Source: Streptomyces sp. NBC_01276
Lineage (GTDB): Bacteria; Actinomycetota; Actinomycetes; Streptomycetales; Streptomycetaceae
Assembly (NCBI RefSeq): GCF_041435355.1
Contig: NZ_CP108442.1
Location: 4,896,501-4,960,500 of the forward strand
DNA: 64,000 bases
Direction: 5' to 3'
The number at the start of each line of letters is the position of its first letter. Positions within the stretch are counted from its first letter, which is position 1. The notes under the pieces were generated by a model. The model had not been told where the DNA came from. It was given only the letters and a program-made list of their open reading frames with translations, and did not search any database. Shown piece by piece: positions 7,739-16,692 of the stretch. Made by a program: the position numbers and the translations under genes.

Positions 7739-9469
7739 ATGCGGACGACGACTGCTCCCGATGCCGAGGCGCCCGAGACCATCGCGGAGCTCATCGCGCG
7801 CCACTGGGGCGACCCCCGGGCCGGGCTGATGTACGGGGCCGACGCGGCCCACGGCGTCCCGCCCGCCGTCCTCAGCCGCCACCGGACCGCCCGGGAGGCC
7901 GCCGCCCGCGCCGCGCTCCTCGTCGACCTCCTGCCGCCGGGGGCGGAGCCGCACGTGGGGGTGCTGCTCGACAACACCCCCGAGTTCCCCTTCTGGCTCG
8001 GTGCGGCGGCCCTCGCCGGGGCCGCCGTCGCCGGGATCAACCCCACCCGGCGCGGCCCGGAGCTGGCCCGCGACATCCTGCACACCGACTGCCGGATCCT
8101 GGTCACCGAGCCCGCCCACCTGCCACTGCTGCGCGGCCTCGACCTGCCCGGCGTACGGATCCTGGTCACCGGCACCGAGTCCTACGCCGCCCTGCTCGCC
8201 CCGTACGCGGACGCCGGGCCCGGCGAGGCGACCGTCCGTCCGCCCGGTCCCGGCAGCCGGCTGCTCCTCTACTTCACCTCCGGATCCACCGGAGCCCCCA
8301 AGGCCGCGATATGCAGCCAGGGCCGGCTCGCCGCCGCCGGCCACTCCCTGGCCCGCGCCTTCCGGGTGGGCCCGGACGACGTCCACTACGTCTGCATGCC
8401 GCTCTTCCACGGCAACGCCGTCATCGCCGACTGGCTCCCCGCCCTCTGCGGCGGGGCCGCCGTCGCCCTGCGCCCCCGCTTCTCGGCCTCCGCCTTCCTG
8501 GACGACGTCCGCGCCTACGGGGCCACCTACTTCACCTACGTCGGCCGGGCCGTCCAGTACCTCCTGGCCACCGCCCCCCGCCCCGACGACCGCGCGCACC
8601 CCCTGCGCCTCGGCTTCGGCACCGAGGCCGGAGCGGTGGACGCGGCGCGCTTCGCCGAACGCTTCGGGGTCCGCCTGGTGGAGGGCTACGGGGCCACCGA
8701 GGGCGGCGCCTCCGTCCAGCGGACCCCGGACACCCCGCAGGGCGCGCTCGGCCGGGCCGCCGCCGGGGACGACCTCGCCGTGATCGACCCGGAGACCGGC
8801 CTCGAATGCCCCGCGGCCGTCCTCGACGCCTACGGCCGTCTGACCAACGGCGCCGAGGCCATCGGCGAACTGGTCAACCGCGGCCGCAGCCTCTTCGAGG
8901 GCTACTGGCGCAATCCGGCCGCCGAGGCCGCCCGCACCCGCGAGGGCTGGTACTGGACCGGCGACCTCTTCTTCCGGGACCCCGACGGCTTCCTCTACTT
9001 CGCCGGCCGCACCGACGACCGGCTGCGGGTCGACAGCGAGAACCTGGCCGCCGCGGTGATCGAGAGCATCCTGGCCCGCTGGGACGCGGCGGCTGCCGTC
9101 GCCGTGTACGCCGTCCCGGACGAGGTCGCCGGGGACCAGGTCATGGCCGCCCTGGCGCTGCGCGAGGGGACCTCCTTCGACCCGGACGCCTTCGCGGCCT
9201 TCCTCGCCGCCCAGCCGGACCTCGGCACGAAGATGGCCCCGCGCTACCTGCGGGTCCTCGACGCCCTGCCCGTCACCGCCACGAACAAGATCCACCGGGT
9301 CGCCCTGCGCCGGGCCGGCTTCCTGCCCCCGCCCGTGGACGCCTCCCGGCCCGCCCCCGTCTGGCACCGCACCGGCGCCGGCTACCGCCCGCTCGACGCG
9401 GAGTCCCTGGCCACGCTGCTGGCGGCGTACGAGGACCGGGGGCGCCGGGAGCTGCTGGACCGGGGGTGA
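7739..9469 (+). CDS. Fatty-acid/carboxylate acyl-CoA synthetase (ANL superfamily)
   Basis: 576 residues. The AMP-binding P-loop YFTSGSTGAPKAAI is near residues 177-190, the A5 motif GYGATEGG near 319, and the hinge/A8 region WYWTGDLFFRDPDGFLYFAGRTDDRLR near 402-428; a Lys in TATNKIHRV near 511 is the expected adenylation lysine. The enzyme activates a carboxylic acid as acyl-adenylate and acyl-CoA; chain length cannot be read from sequence, although the layout resembles long- or very-long-chain FadD proteins. It follows the LPMO gene by 26 bp but a 15-bp palindrome intervenes, so it may have its own promoter. No strong ribosome site precedes ATG 7739. Confidence 0.87.
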   Translation: MRTTTAPDAEAPETIAELIARHWGDPRAGLMYGADAAHGVPPAVLSRHRTAREAAARAALLVDLLPPGAEPHVGVLLDNTPEFPFWLGAAALAGAAVAGINPTRRGPELARDILHTDCRILVTEPAHLPLLRGLDLPGVRILVTGTESYAALLAPYADAGPGEATVRPPGPGSRLLLYFTSGSTGAPKAAICSQGRLAAAGHSLARAFRVGPDDVHYVCMPLFHGNAVIADWLPALCGGAAVALRPRFSASAFLDDVRAYGATYFTYVGRAVQYLLATAPRPDDRAHPLRLGFGTEAGAVDAARFAERFGVRLVEGYGATEGGASVQRTPDTPQGALGRAAAGDDLAVIDPETGLECPAAVLDAYGRLTNGAEAIGELVNRGRSLFEGYWRNPAAEAARTREGWYWTGDLFFRDPDGFLYFAGRTDDRLRVDSENLAAAVIESILARWDAAAAVAVYAVPDEVAGDQVMAALALREGTSFDPDAFAAFLAAQPDLGTKMAPRYLRVLDALPVTATNKIHRVALRRAGFLPPPVDASRPAPVWHRTGAGYRPLDAESLATLLAAYEDRGRRELLDRG

Positions 9470-9517
9470 TGGTTTGGAGCACCCCCCGGGAGCAGGTAGT
9501 ATTTTCTCTGTCAGCAG

Positions 9518-9591
9518 GCGCCGCTAGCTCAGTTGGTTAGAGCAGCTGACTCTTAATCAGCGGGTCCGGGGTTCGAGTCCCTGGCGGCGCA
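9518..9591 (+). tRNA. tRNA-Lys (CTT), second copy
   Basis: Perfect cloverleaf with anticodon loop CTCTTAA (anticodon CTT) and discriminator A; base-identical to the minus-strand copies at 2783 and 20160. It begins about 48 bp after the acyl-CoA synthetase stop. Confidence 0.96.
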
Positions 9592-9596
9592 CCTGA

Positions 9597-9637
9597 ACTT
9601 CGGGCGGTTTCCGGTCTCACCGGGAACCGCCCGAAGT
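9597..9637 (+). terminator. Terminator after tRNA-Lys
   Basis: ACTTCGGGCGGTT pairs with AACCGCCCGAAGT, with an inner CCGG/CCGG stem, directly after the tRNA. The convergent IclR gene ends 27 bp further on and may share it. Confidence 0.8.
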
Positions 9638-9663
9638 GCTTTCCCGGGCTTTTCCGCCCGTCC

Positions 9664-10422
9664 TCACAGTGCGAGCGACAGCAGCAGCGGCGCGGCCTTC
9701 CGGTTCAGGGCGTCGGCGGCGGCCCGCAGCCGGTGGGCGTGCTCGACCGGCATCGACAGGGCCAGGCAGCCCACGGCGGCCCCGGCGGTGATCGGAACGG
9801 CCGCGCAGACCGTCCCCACCGCGTACTCCTGCAGGTCCAGCACGGGCACGGTGGCCGGGTGGCTGTCCAGCCTGGAGAAGAGGATCCGCTCGTTCACGAT
9901 CGTCTTCGAGGTGAGCCGGGCGATCTTGTGACGGGAGAGGTGGTCACGCCGCCCGTCCTGGTCGAGCTGGGTGAGCAGGCACTTGCCGACCGCGCTGGCG
10001 TGCGCCGCCGAGCGGAAGTCGACCCACTCGTGCACCTTCGGGGTGCGGGGGCTGTCCGCGAACTGTGTGATGCGGACCTCACCGTCGACGTAACGGCTGA
10101 TGTAGACGGCCGCGCCGACCGAATCGCGCAGCCGGTCCAGGGTGTCCTGGAGCTTCTCCTGGAGCGCCCGCTGCCGGTCGACGCCGGAGCCGAGCAGCAC
10201 CAGGGAGTCGCCTATGACGTAGGCCCCGTCGGAGACCTGGAGGACGTACCCCTCGCGCCGCAGCATCAGCAGCATCGGGGCGAGATGGGCCGCGGGCAGG
10301 CCGGTCTCGCGCGCGAGCTGCGCGTCGGTCACACCGCCGGTGTGCCGCGAGATCGTTTCGAGCACGCGCAGGGCGTACTGCACCGAATGGAACGGCGCGG
10401 TCGGCTCGGGCTTCAGAGCCAC
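9664..10422 (-). CDS. IclR-family transcriptional regulator
   Basis: 252 residues. An N-terminal winged helix-turn-helix (about residues 12-70, with SVQYALRVLE and LARETGLPAAHLAPMLLMLRREGYV) is followed by an IclR effector domain (about 80-250) containing HASAVGKCLLTQL, the signature around the ligand pocket. IclR proteins repress or activate adjacent catabolic genes in response to small organic acids. It is divergent from the flavin monooxygenase, and the 228 bp between them holds a perfect 20-bp palindrome (10553-10572) that may be its operator. Effector unknown. Confidence 0.9.
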   Translation of the reverse strand: MALKPEPTAPFHSVQYALRVLETISRHTGGVTDAQLARETGLPAAHLAPMLLMLRREGYVLQVSDGAYVIGDSLVLLGSGVDRQRALQEKLQDTLDRLRDSVGAAVYISRYVDGEVRITQFADSPRTPKVHEWVDFRSAAHASAVGKCLLTQLDQDGRRDHLSRHKIARLTSKTIVNERILFSRLDSHPATVPVLDLQEYAVGTVCAAVPITAGAAVGCLALSMPVEHAHRLRAAADALNRKAAPLLLSLAL

Positions 10423-10552
10423 GGTCTCCCCCTACCAGGTCGTTACCACTTGCCTCTTCACGATAGCCACCAAAAGGCCCTTCCGGAGCGCCTGTTGGGC
10501 AGATTGATGGCTCGATCGGGTCCCTCTGCCTGGCCCTACTCGTCCGGCATAT

Positions 10553-10572
10553 GCCAGTGGCATGCCACTGGC
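10553..10572. promoter_or_regulatory. Perfect 20-bp palindrome between iclR-type and monooxygenase genes
   Basis: GCCAGTGGCATGCCACTGGC is fully self-complementary and overlaps a second palindrome GGCATATGCC at 10547-10556. It lies 130 bp upstream of the IclR start and 80 bp upstream of the monooxygenase start, a usual place for a divergent operator. Binding by the neighbouring IclR protein is inference. Confidence 0.65.
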
Positions 10573-10651
10573 CCACCGCGCCGGGAATGCCGGGGGAGCG
10601 CCGACGGTTCGAGTTCTTCGTACGGACGAATCGAACGGGACGGGAGCGACG

Positions 10652-11794
10652 ATGAGCGACACCGGGGATGCGGACCGCGGGGCGGGCGGCGGGGCGGGCG
10701 GCGGGGACGCGGGCGGCATGGATCCGGTCCGCGGCACCGTACGGGGCGAGGCGCCGGTGCCGCTGTCGGTGCTCGACCTGGTCACCGTCGGCAGCGGCAG
10801 CACCGCCGCCGCGTCCCTGCGCACCAGCGTGGAGATCTCCCGGCTCGCGGAATCCCGCGGCTACCACCGCCACTGGGTCGCCGAGCACCACTCCATGCCC
10901 GGGGTGGCCAGTTCCTCCCCGGCCGTGATCCTGGCCCACCTCGCCGCCCACACCTCCCGGATCCGGCTCGGCTCCGGCGGGGTCATGCTGCCCAACCACG
11001 CCCCGCTCGCGGTGGCCGAACAGTTCGGCACCCTGGAGGCCTTCGCCCCGGGCCGGGTCGACCTCGGGCTCGGCCGGGCGCCCGGCACCGACCCCCGTAC
11101 GGCGGCGGCGCTGCGCGGGCCCGGACGGCCGGACGAGGCCGCGGACGACTTCCCCCGCCGGCTCGCGGAGCTGACCCGCTTCCTCGACGACGACTTCCCC
11201 GACGGCCACCCGTACGCCCGGGTGCACGCCGTGCCCGGCCCGGTGCAGGGTCCGGCCGGCCGGCCGCCGATCTGGCTGCTCGGCTCCTCCGGCTTCAGCG
11301 CCCGCCTCGCGGGCGAGCTGGGCCTGCCCTTCGCGTACGCCCACCACTTCTCGGCCGCCGGGACGCTGCCCGCCCTCGACCTCTACCGCCAGAGCTTCCG
11401 GCCCTCCGAGGTGCTGGACGCCCCGTACGCCCTCATCGGGGTCTCGGCGCTCGCCGCCGACACCGAGGAGGAGGCCCGCGCCCAGGTGCTCACCGGCGCG
11501 CTGTCGATGCTGCGGCTGCGCAGCGGCCGCCCCGGGCTCGTGCCGACGCCGCGGGAGGCGGCCGCGTACCCCTTCACCCCGCTGGAGCGGGAGTTCGTGG
11601 ACAGCTGGCTGTCCAACATCGTGCACGGCACCCCCGACGAGGTCCGCTCGGGGCTCGACGCCCTGGTGAAGCGGACGGGCGCGGACGAGCTGATGCTGAC
11701 CGCCAACGCCCACGGCGGGGACGCCCGGCTGCGCTCGTACGGGCTCGTCGCAGATGCGTACGGGATGCCGACCCAGGGGTCGACTCCGGCTTGA
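10652..11794 (+). CDS. LLM-class flavin-dependent oxidoreductase
   Basis: 380 residues, bacterial-luciferase-like TIM barrel. The Gly/Asp-rich first 35 residues are variable; the core begins at PVPLSVLDLVTVG. Recognisable family segments are RHWVAEHHSMPGVA, RIRLGSGGVMLPNHAPL.VAEQFGTLEA and RVDLGLGRAPGTDP. Proteins of this subgroup (MsnO8 type) use FMNH2 or F420; substrate unknown. ATG 10652 follows GGGAG; the frame is open to 10562 across the palindrome region, which is rejected as coding. It may be controlled by the divergent IclR regulator. Confidence 0.88.
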   Translation: MSDTGDADRGAGGGAGGGDAGGMDPVRGTVRGEAPVPLSVLDLVTVGSGSTAAASLRTSVEISRLAESRGYHRHWVAEHHSMPGVASSSPAVILAHLAAHTSRIRLGSGGVMLPNHAPLAVAEQFGTLEAFAPGRVDLGLGRAPGTDPRTAAALRGPGRPDEAADDFPRRLAELTRFLDDDFPDGHPYARVHAVPGPVQGPAGRPPIWLLGSSGFSARLAGELGLPFAYAHHFSAAGTLPALDLYRQSFRPSEVLDAPYALIGVSALAADTEEEARAQVLTGALSMLRLRSGRPGLVPTPREAAAYPFTPLEREFVDSWLSNIVHGTPDEVRSGLDALVKRTGADELMLTANAHGGDARLRSYGLVADAYGMPTQGSTPA

Positions 11795-11862
11795 GCGCGG
11801 GAGAACGGGGTTTGGCTGGTTTGTTGCCGAAACCCTGCCGGAGCATGACCTAAGGCAGCCTT

Positions 11863-11898
11863 AAACCGCTCGTCACCCGGGGTGGCGGGCGGTTTTTG
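11863..11898 (+). terminator. Rho-independent terminator after the LLM oxidoreductase
   Basis: AAACCGC...GCGGTTT outer stem with an inner CACCC/GGGTG stem, followed by TTTTT at 11892-11897. It separates the monooxygenase from the chitinase promoter. Confidence 0.8.
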
Positions 11899-11939
11899 AT
11901 GTGCCCTCACCCCTCTGACGAGCGGATTTGTCCGCGCAG

Positions 11940-11997
11940 TGGTCAAGTCCTTCTTTGGTCCAAACCATTGACTGGGGCGCGGGGTGATCGCTATCAC
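11940..11997 (+). promoter_or_regulatory. Chitinase promoter with direct-repeat DasR-type operators
   Basis: Two direct repeats, TGGTCAAGTCC (11940-11950) and TGGTCCAAACC (11956-11966, extending to the palindromic TGGTCCAAACCA), lie immediately upstream of a -35-like TTGACT (11968-11973) and, 18 bp later, a -10-like TATCAC (11992-11997). This is the classical layout of Streptomyces chitinase promoters, where 12-bp direct repeats overlap the -35 region and bind DasR. The transcript would carry a leader of about 45 bases. Confidence 0.78.
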
Positions 11998-12048
11998 TTC
12001 TCTCACCTGAAGCTGATGCTCCCCCCTCCCACCCCCCGGAGGCAGTTC

Positions 12049-13743
<1,695 letters not shown>

Positions 13744-13769
13744 TCTCCCCCCACCCCGCGCCGAGCGAC

Positions 13770-13807
13770 CCGCCGCCCCCCTGCCCGACTCGGGCAGGGG
13801 GCGGCGG
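13770..13807. terminator. Bidirectional terminator between chitinase and caspase genes
   Basis: CCGCCGCCCCCCTGCCC and GGGCAGGGGGCGGCGG form a 16-bp stem around GACTC between two convergent genes, 27 bp after the chitinase stop. Confidence 0.8.
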
Positions 13808-13821
13808 TGGTCCGGGCCCGG

Positions 13822-16176
13822 TCAGTGCGCGCCCAGGGGGCCGTGCGCGGGCCAACGGCGTCGGACGGCGGAAGGTCTGTCGAGCCAGAGGGCGGCCGCG
13901 GCCCAGAGCTGCACGGCGCAGCCCAGGGTGAGGAGGTACTGGCCGAAGCCAGCCTCACCCCCGAGCACCGTCCAGAAGTAGATCGTCGCCCCCAGGGTCA
14001 GCAGGGCCACGGCGCTGTAACTCCAGAGCACTCCGGGCATCCGGGCGACCGCGTGGCCGCTCCAGGCGTAGACGGCGACCGCCACACTGGCGACCGCGCT
14101 CACCAGGATGACGGCGCACGCCACCTGGCGGGCACCCCTCCATTCCAGCAGTATGGTGAGCTGCCAGGCCGGGCCGCCCGAGCCCAGGGGAATCGGCAGC
14201 ACCAGGGTCATGATGACGGCCGCGAGCGTGCACGGCCGCAGCGAGCGGGCATCGGCGTGGTCCGTCCCGCCCGTGACGGCAGCGCGCCGGTCCGGCCCGA
14301 GCTGCGCGGCGCCCCACGCCTGGAGCAGGCTGCCCACGACGAAGGCCGGGAAGCCCAGGCCGGCGTCGAAGTCGGCCCGGACGACGGAGGCGGCGAACCA
14401 CAGCGTCACCATCGCGCAGACGCACACCGCCGCCAGCGCCCGGCACCACCGGCTCAGTGCCGGCCGCCGCAGGGCGGGGGAGCGGCGCAGGACGAGGATG
14501 CCGGCCGTGGCGCAGGTGCCGGCGCTCAGGAGCGTCAGCACGAGCATGATCGGGCCCGCCCCTCCCAGCGGCCAGTACCAGTGCGCCGGCGACCCGAGCC
14601 ACATGGGGAACTCGCGCTTGTCGATCTTCTCGTAGAAGGGCAGGGCCAGCGCCAGCACCATCGCGACGGCCGCGAGCGGGAAGGGCCACGGGTTGAGGGA
14701 GGAAGCCGCGGCCACTCGGGTCCCGGCCTTCTTCCGCGCCGCCGCGGCCGTACGCGTCTCCGCCGTCTCCGCCGTCTCCGCCGTCTCCGGCGGCGACGTC
14801 TCGTCCGGCCCCTGCTGCTTCTCCGGCTCCTCCGGCTCCTCCGGCTCCTCCGGCTTCCTCAGCGTCTCCGGCTCGGCGCTCCCGGCCTCCGCGGTGGTCC
14901 CCGTCCCGGCCTCGGGATCGGCCTCCGTCTCCGTTCCCGTCGCCACGGCGATCGCCAGTTCGCCCGTCACGGTCCGCAGCTGGACCGTCCCCTCGTGCCG
15001 CCCCCGCCCCTCCGGCTCCGGCACCAGCTCGATGCCGGTGTCGAGGTACCGGACCTTCAGCCACGGGTCCGTCCTGGCCTCCAGCGTGGCGAGGACGATC
15101 GGGGGGCCCGTCACCCGGACGACGGCCGTCTCGGCCGGCCCCACCTCCACCGCCGGGGTGTCGACCCCGGGGGAGGCCAGGGACAGGGCGCGGGAGGCAC
15201 GCTCGGCCACCCGGCGGCTGTCATCGGCGGCGAGCTCGGACAGTGCCGCGTGGGCGGCGAGCGCCACGCCCACGTCCGGGCCGCACAACAGCGTGCCCAG
15301 GTCCTCGACCGACCACAGTTTCCGCTCCCGGCTGTCGGAGCGGACGGCGTCGGCGAGTGGGATCGGGAGGTCCGCGGCGACGGCCCGCCGCCGACCGGTG
15401 TGGGCGATGGGCAGGTCGCCCTGGCTGCCGAACAGCCACAGCTGCGGGGTCTGGTGCGGGGTCCGTTCCCGGATCCGCTCGTTGACGTAGTCCGCCAGCT
15501 CGGACATGCCGACCTCTCCGTCGTGGTCGAGGTCGGCCTCACCGGTGCGCAGGCCCTCCACCAGGGCACCCGTGAACAGTGACGGTCCGTCCCCGGCCCC
15601 CGGCTTGCCGCCGGACACCGGCTGGTCGCCCTCGAAGGCGTACTCCAGGGCGCTGGAAGCGGTGAAGACCGCGCGTCCGCGCTTGCCGCCGGTGCGTTCC
15701 AGGTCGTGGAAGCTCTCCTGGACCTGGACCTGGGAGCCCGCCCGGGTGAGCATCCCCCTCTCGAACGCTCCGGCGTAGCAGCAGTCCAGGAAGAGGACCG
15801 CACGCTGGGCGCGGCTCTCCAGCATCAGAGTGCTCACGTACTCGGCCGGTATCGCGGTCGCGGCCAGGCGGGCGCGGTAGGTGTCGGACGCGGCGAGGAA
15901 GAGTTTGCCCGCGGCGTTCTTCACCCCGTGGCACGAGAAGTGCAGCAGCAGGGTGTCCTTGGTGGACCTGTCCGCGAAGAAGTCCTCCACCGCGAGGCGC
16001 AGTCGCTGGACGGTGGGGTCGGTCAGCACCTCCACGTCGAAATCGCCCACGGAGGTGTCACCGAGCACCTCGGCGAGTCCGGCCGCGTCCTTCGCCGGTG
16101 CCCGCAGCGCACCCAGTCCCGCGTCCTCGTACCTGCTGGTCACCACGACCAGCGCATGTCTGCCCGGCCTGGTCAT
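13822..16176 (-). CDS. Caspase-like protease with C-terminal membrane domain (EACC1-associated type)
   Basis: 784 residues. The N-terminal caspase domain (about residues 1-270) starts RHALVVVTSRYED and carries the catalytic pair His83 (HFSCHG) and Cys133 (DCCYAG). A linker domain (about 290-440) precedes an acidic, repetitive hinge with PEE repeats and TAE repeats (about 475-515). The C terminus (about 530-784) has about seven hydrophobic helices. The gene overlaps the upstream EACC1 gene by 4 bases (ATGA). Caspase-like effectors coupled to EACC1 have been described computationally as actinobacterial conflict or programmed-death modules; that role is inferred from family, and the trigger is unknown. 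The membrane domain suggests action at, or damage to, the cell membrane. Confidence 0.87.
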   Translation of the reverse strand: MTRPGRHALVVVTSRYEDAGLGALRAPAKDAAGLAEVLGDTSVGDFDVEVLTDPTVQRLRLAVEDFFADRSTKDTLLLHFSCHGVKNAAGKLFLAASDTYRARLAATAIPAEYVSTLMLESRAQRAVLFLDCCYAGAFERGMLTRAGSQVQVQESFHDLERTGGKRGRAVFTASSALEYAFEGDQPVSGGKPGAGDGPSLFTGALVEGLRTGEADLDHDGEVGMSELADYVNERIRERTPHQTPQLWLFGSQGDLPIAHTGRRRAVAADLPIPLADAVRSDSRERKLWSVEDLGTLLCGPDVGVALAAHAALSELAADDSRRVAERASRALSLASPGVDTPAVEVGPAETAVVRVTGPPIVLATLEARTDPWLKVRYLDTGIELVPEPEGRGRHEGTVQLRTVTGELAIAVATGTETEADPEAGTGTTAEAGSAEPETLRKPEEPEEPEEPEKQQGPDETSPPETAETAETAETRTAAAARKKAGTRVAAASSLNPWPFPLAAVAMVLALALPFYEKIDKREFPMWLGSPAHWYWPLGGAGPIMLVLTLLSAGTCATAGILVLRRSPALRRPALSRWCRALAAVCVCAMVTLWFAASVVRADFDAGLGFPAFVVGSLLQAWGAAQLGPDRRAAVTGGTDHADARSLRPCTLAAVIMTLVLPIPLGSGGPAWQLTILLEWRGARQVACAVILVSAVASVAVAVYAWSGHAVARMPGVLWSYSAVALLTLGATIYFWTVLGGEAGFGQYLLTLGCAVQLWAAAALWLDRPSAVRRRWPAHGPLGAH
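14756..14855. repeat. Short tandem repeats in the caspase hinge
   Basis: About four 9-bp units GTCTCCGCC (about 14756-14790) and four 9-bp units CTCCGGCTC (about 14819-14852) encode the TAE and PEE repeats of the hinge between protease and membrane domains. Such in-frame 9-bp arrays can change copy number without breaking the gene. Confidence 0.75.
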
Positions 16177-16601
16177 GAGTCCTGCTCCTGCTCCTGCCCC
16201 GGCTCGCCGGTGTCCGGCCGGGAGATGCGCGCGATCCACAGGTCGGTCAGGCGTCGCTGCTCCTCGCTGCGGACACCGGTCAGCTCCAGACGGTTTCCGT
16301 CGATCTCCAGGACGACGTGGCGTGAGGTGCCGGTGCGTCCGAGCCACTCCCTGACGACACCGACCAGGTTCGACAGCAGCGGCAGCGCGGGCGGCAGGCT
16401 CACCAGGAGGACGTTGACCAGATCCGTTGCCGCGCCGCGCGTACCGCCCGGAGCCGGACCGCCGTCCTGACGCGTCACCTGCTCCACGTCCAGCAGGAGC
16501 AGGTCCTCGCGCAGGACGTCCACCTCGCGTTGCAGCGACTCCGTCTCGTCGTCCGCGCGGCCGTCCGCATGCCCGACAGTGATCCGTACTCGTCTGGTCA
16601 C
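16173..16601 (-). CDS. Effector-associated constant component EACC1
   Basis: 142 residues. The pattern ESLQREVDVLREDLLLLDVEQVTRQ, then GGTRGAATDLVNVLLVSLPPALPLLSNLVGVVREWL, then HVVLEIDGNRLELTGVRSEEQRRLTDLWI matches the EACC1 adaptor family: an N-terminal acidic part, one hydrophobic helical segment and a C-terminal alpha-beta unit. EACC1 is found next to diverse effectors, mostly caspases, in actinobacteria and is thought to link sensing to effector activation. GTG 16601 gives the expected start; the ribosome site is weak. Its stop overlaps the caspase start (ATGA), so both are made together. Confidence 0.83.
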   Translation of the reverse strand: MTRRVRITVGHADGRADDETESLQREVDVLREDLLLLDVEQVTRQDGGPAPGGTRGAATDLVNVLLVSLPPALPLLSNLVGVVREWLGRTGTSRHVVLEIDGNRLELTGVRSEEQRRLTDLWIARISRPDTGEPGQEQEQDS

Positions 16602-16692
16602 GACTGATCGCCCCGGATGGCTCCCGTTTCGCCCGTCAGTGGCGCGGTACCCCGGTCTCCAGTCTGGCACCACCCGGTCCGGGGCGCACGGC

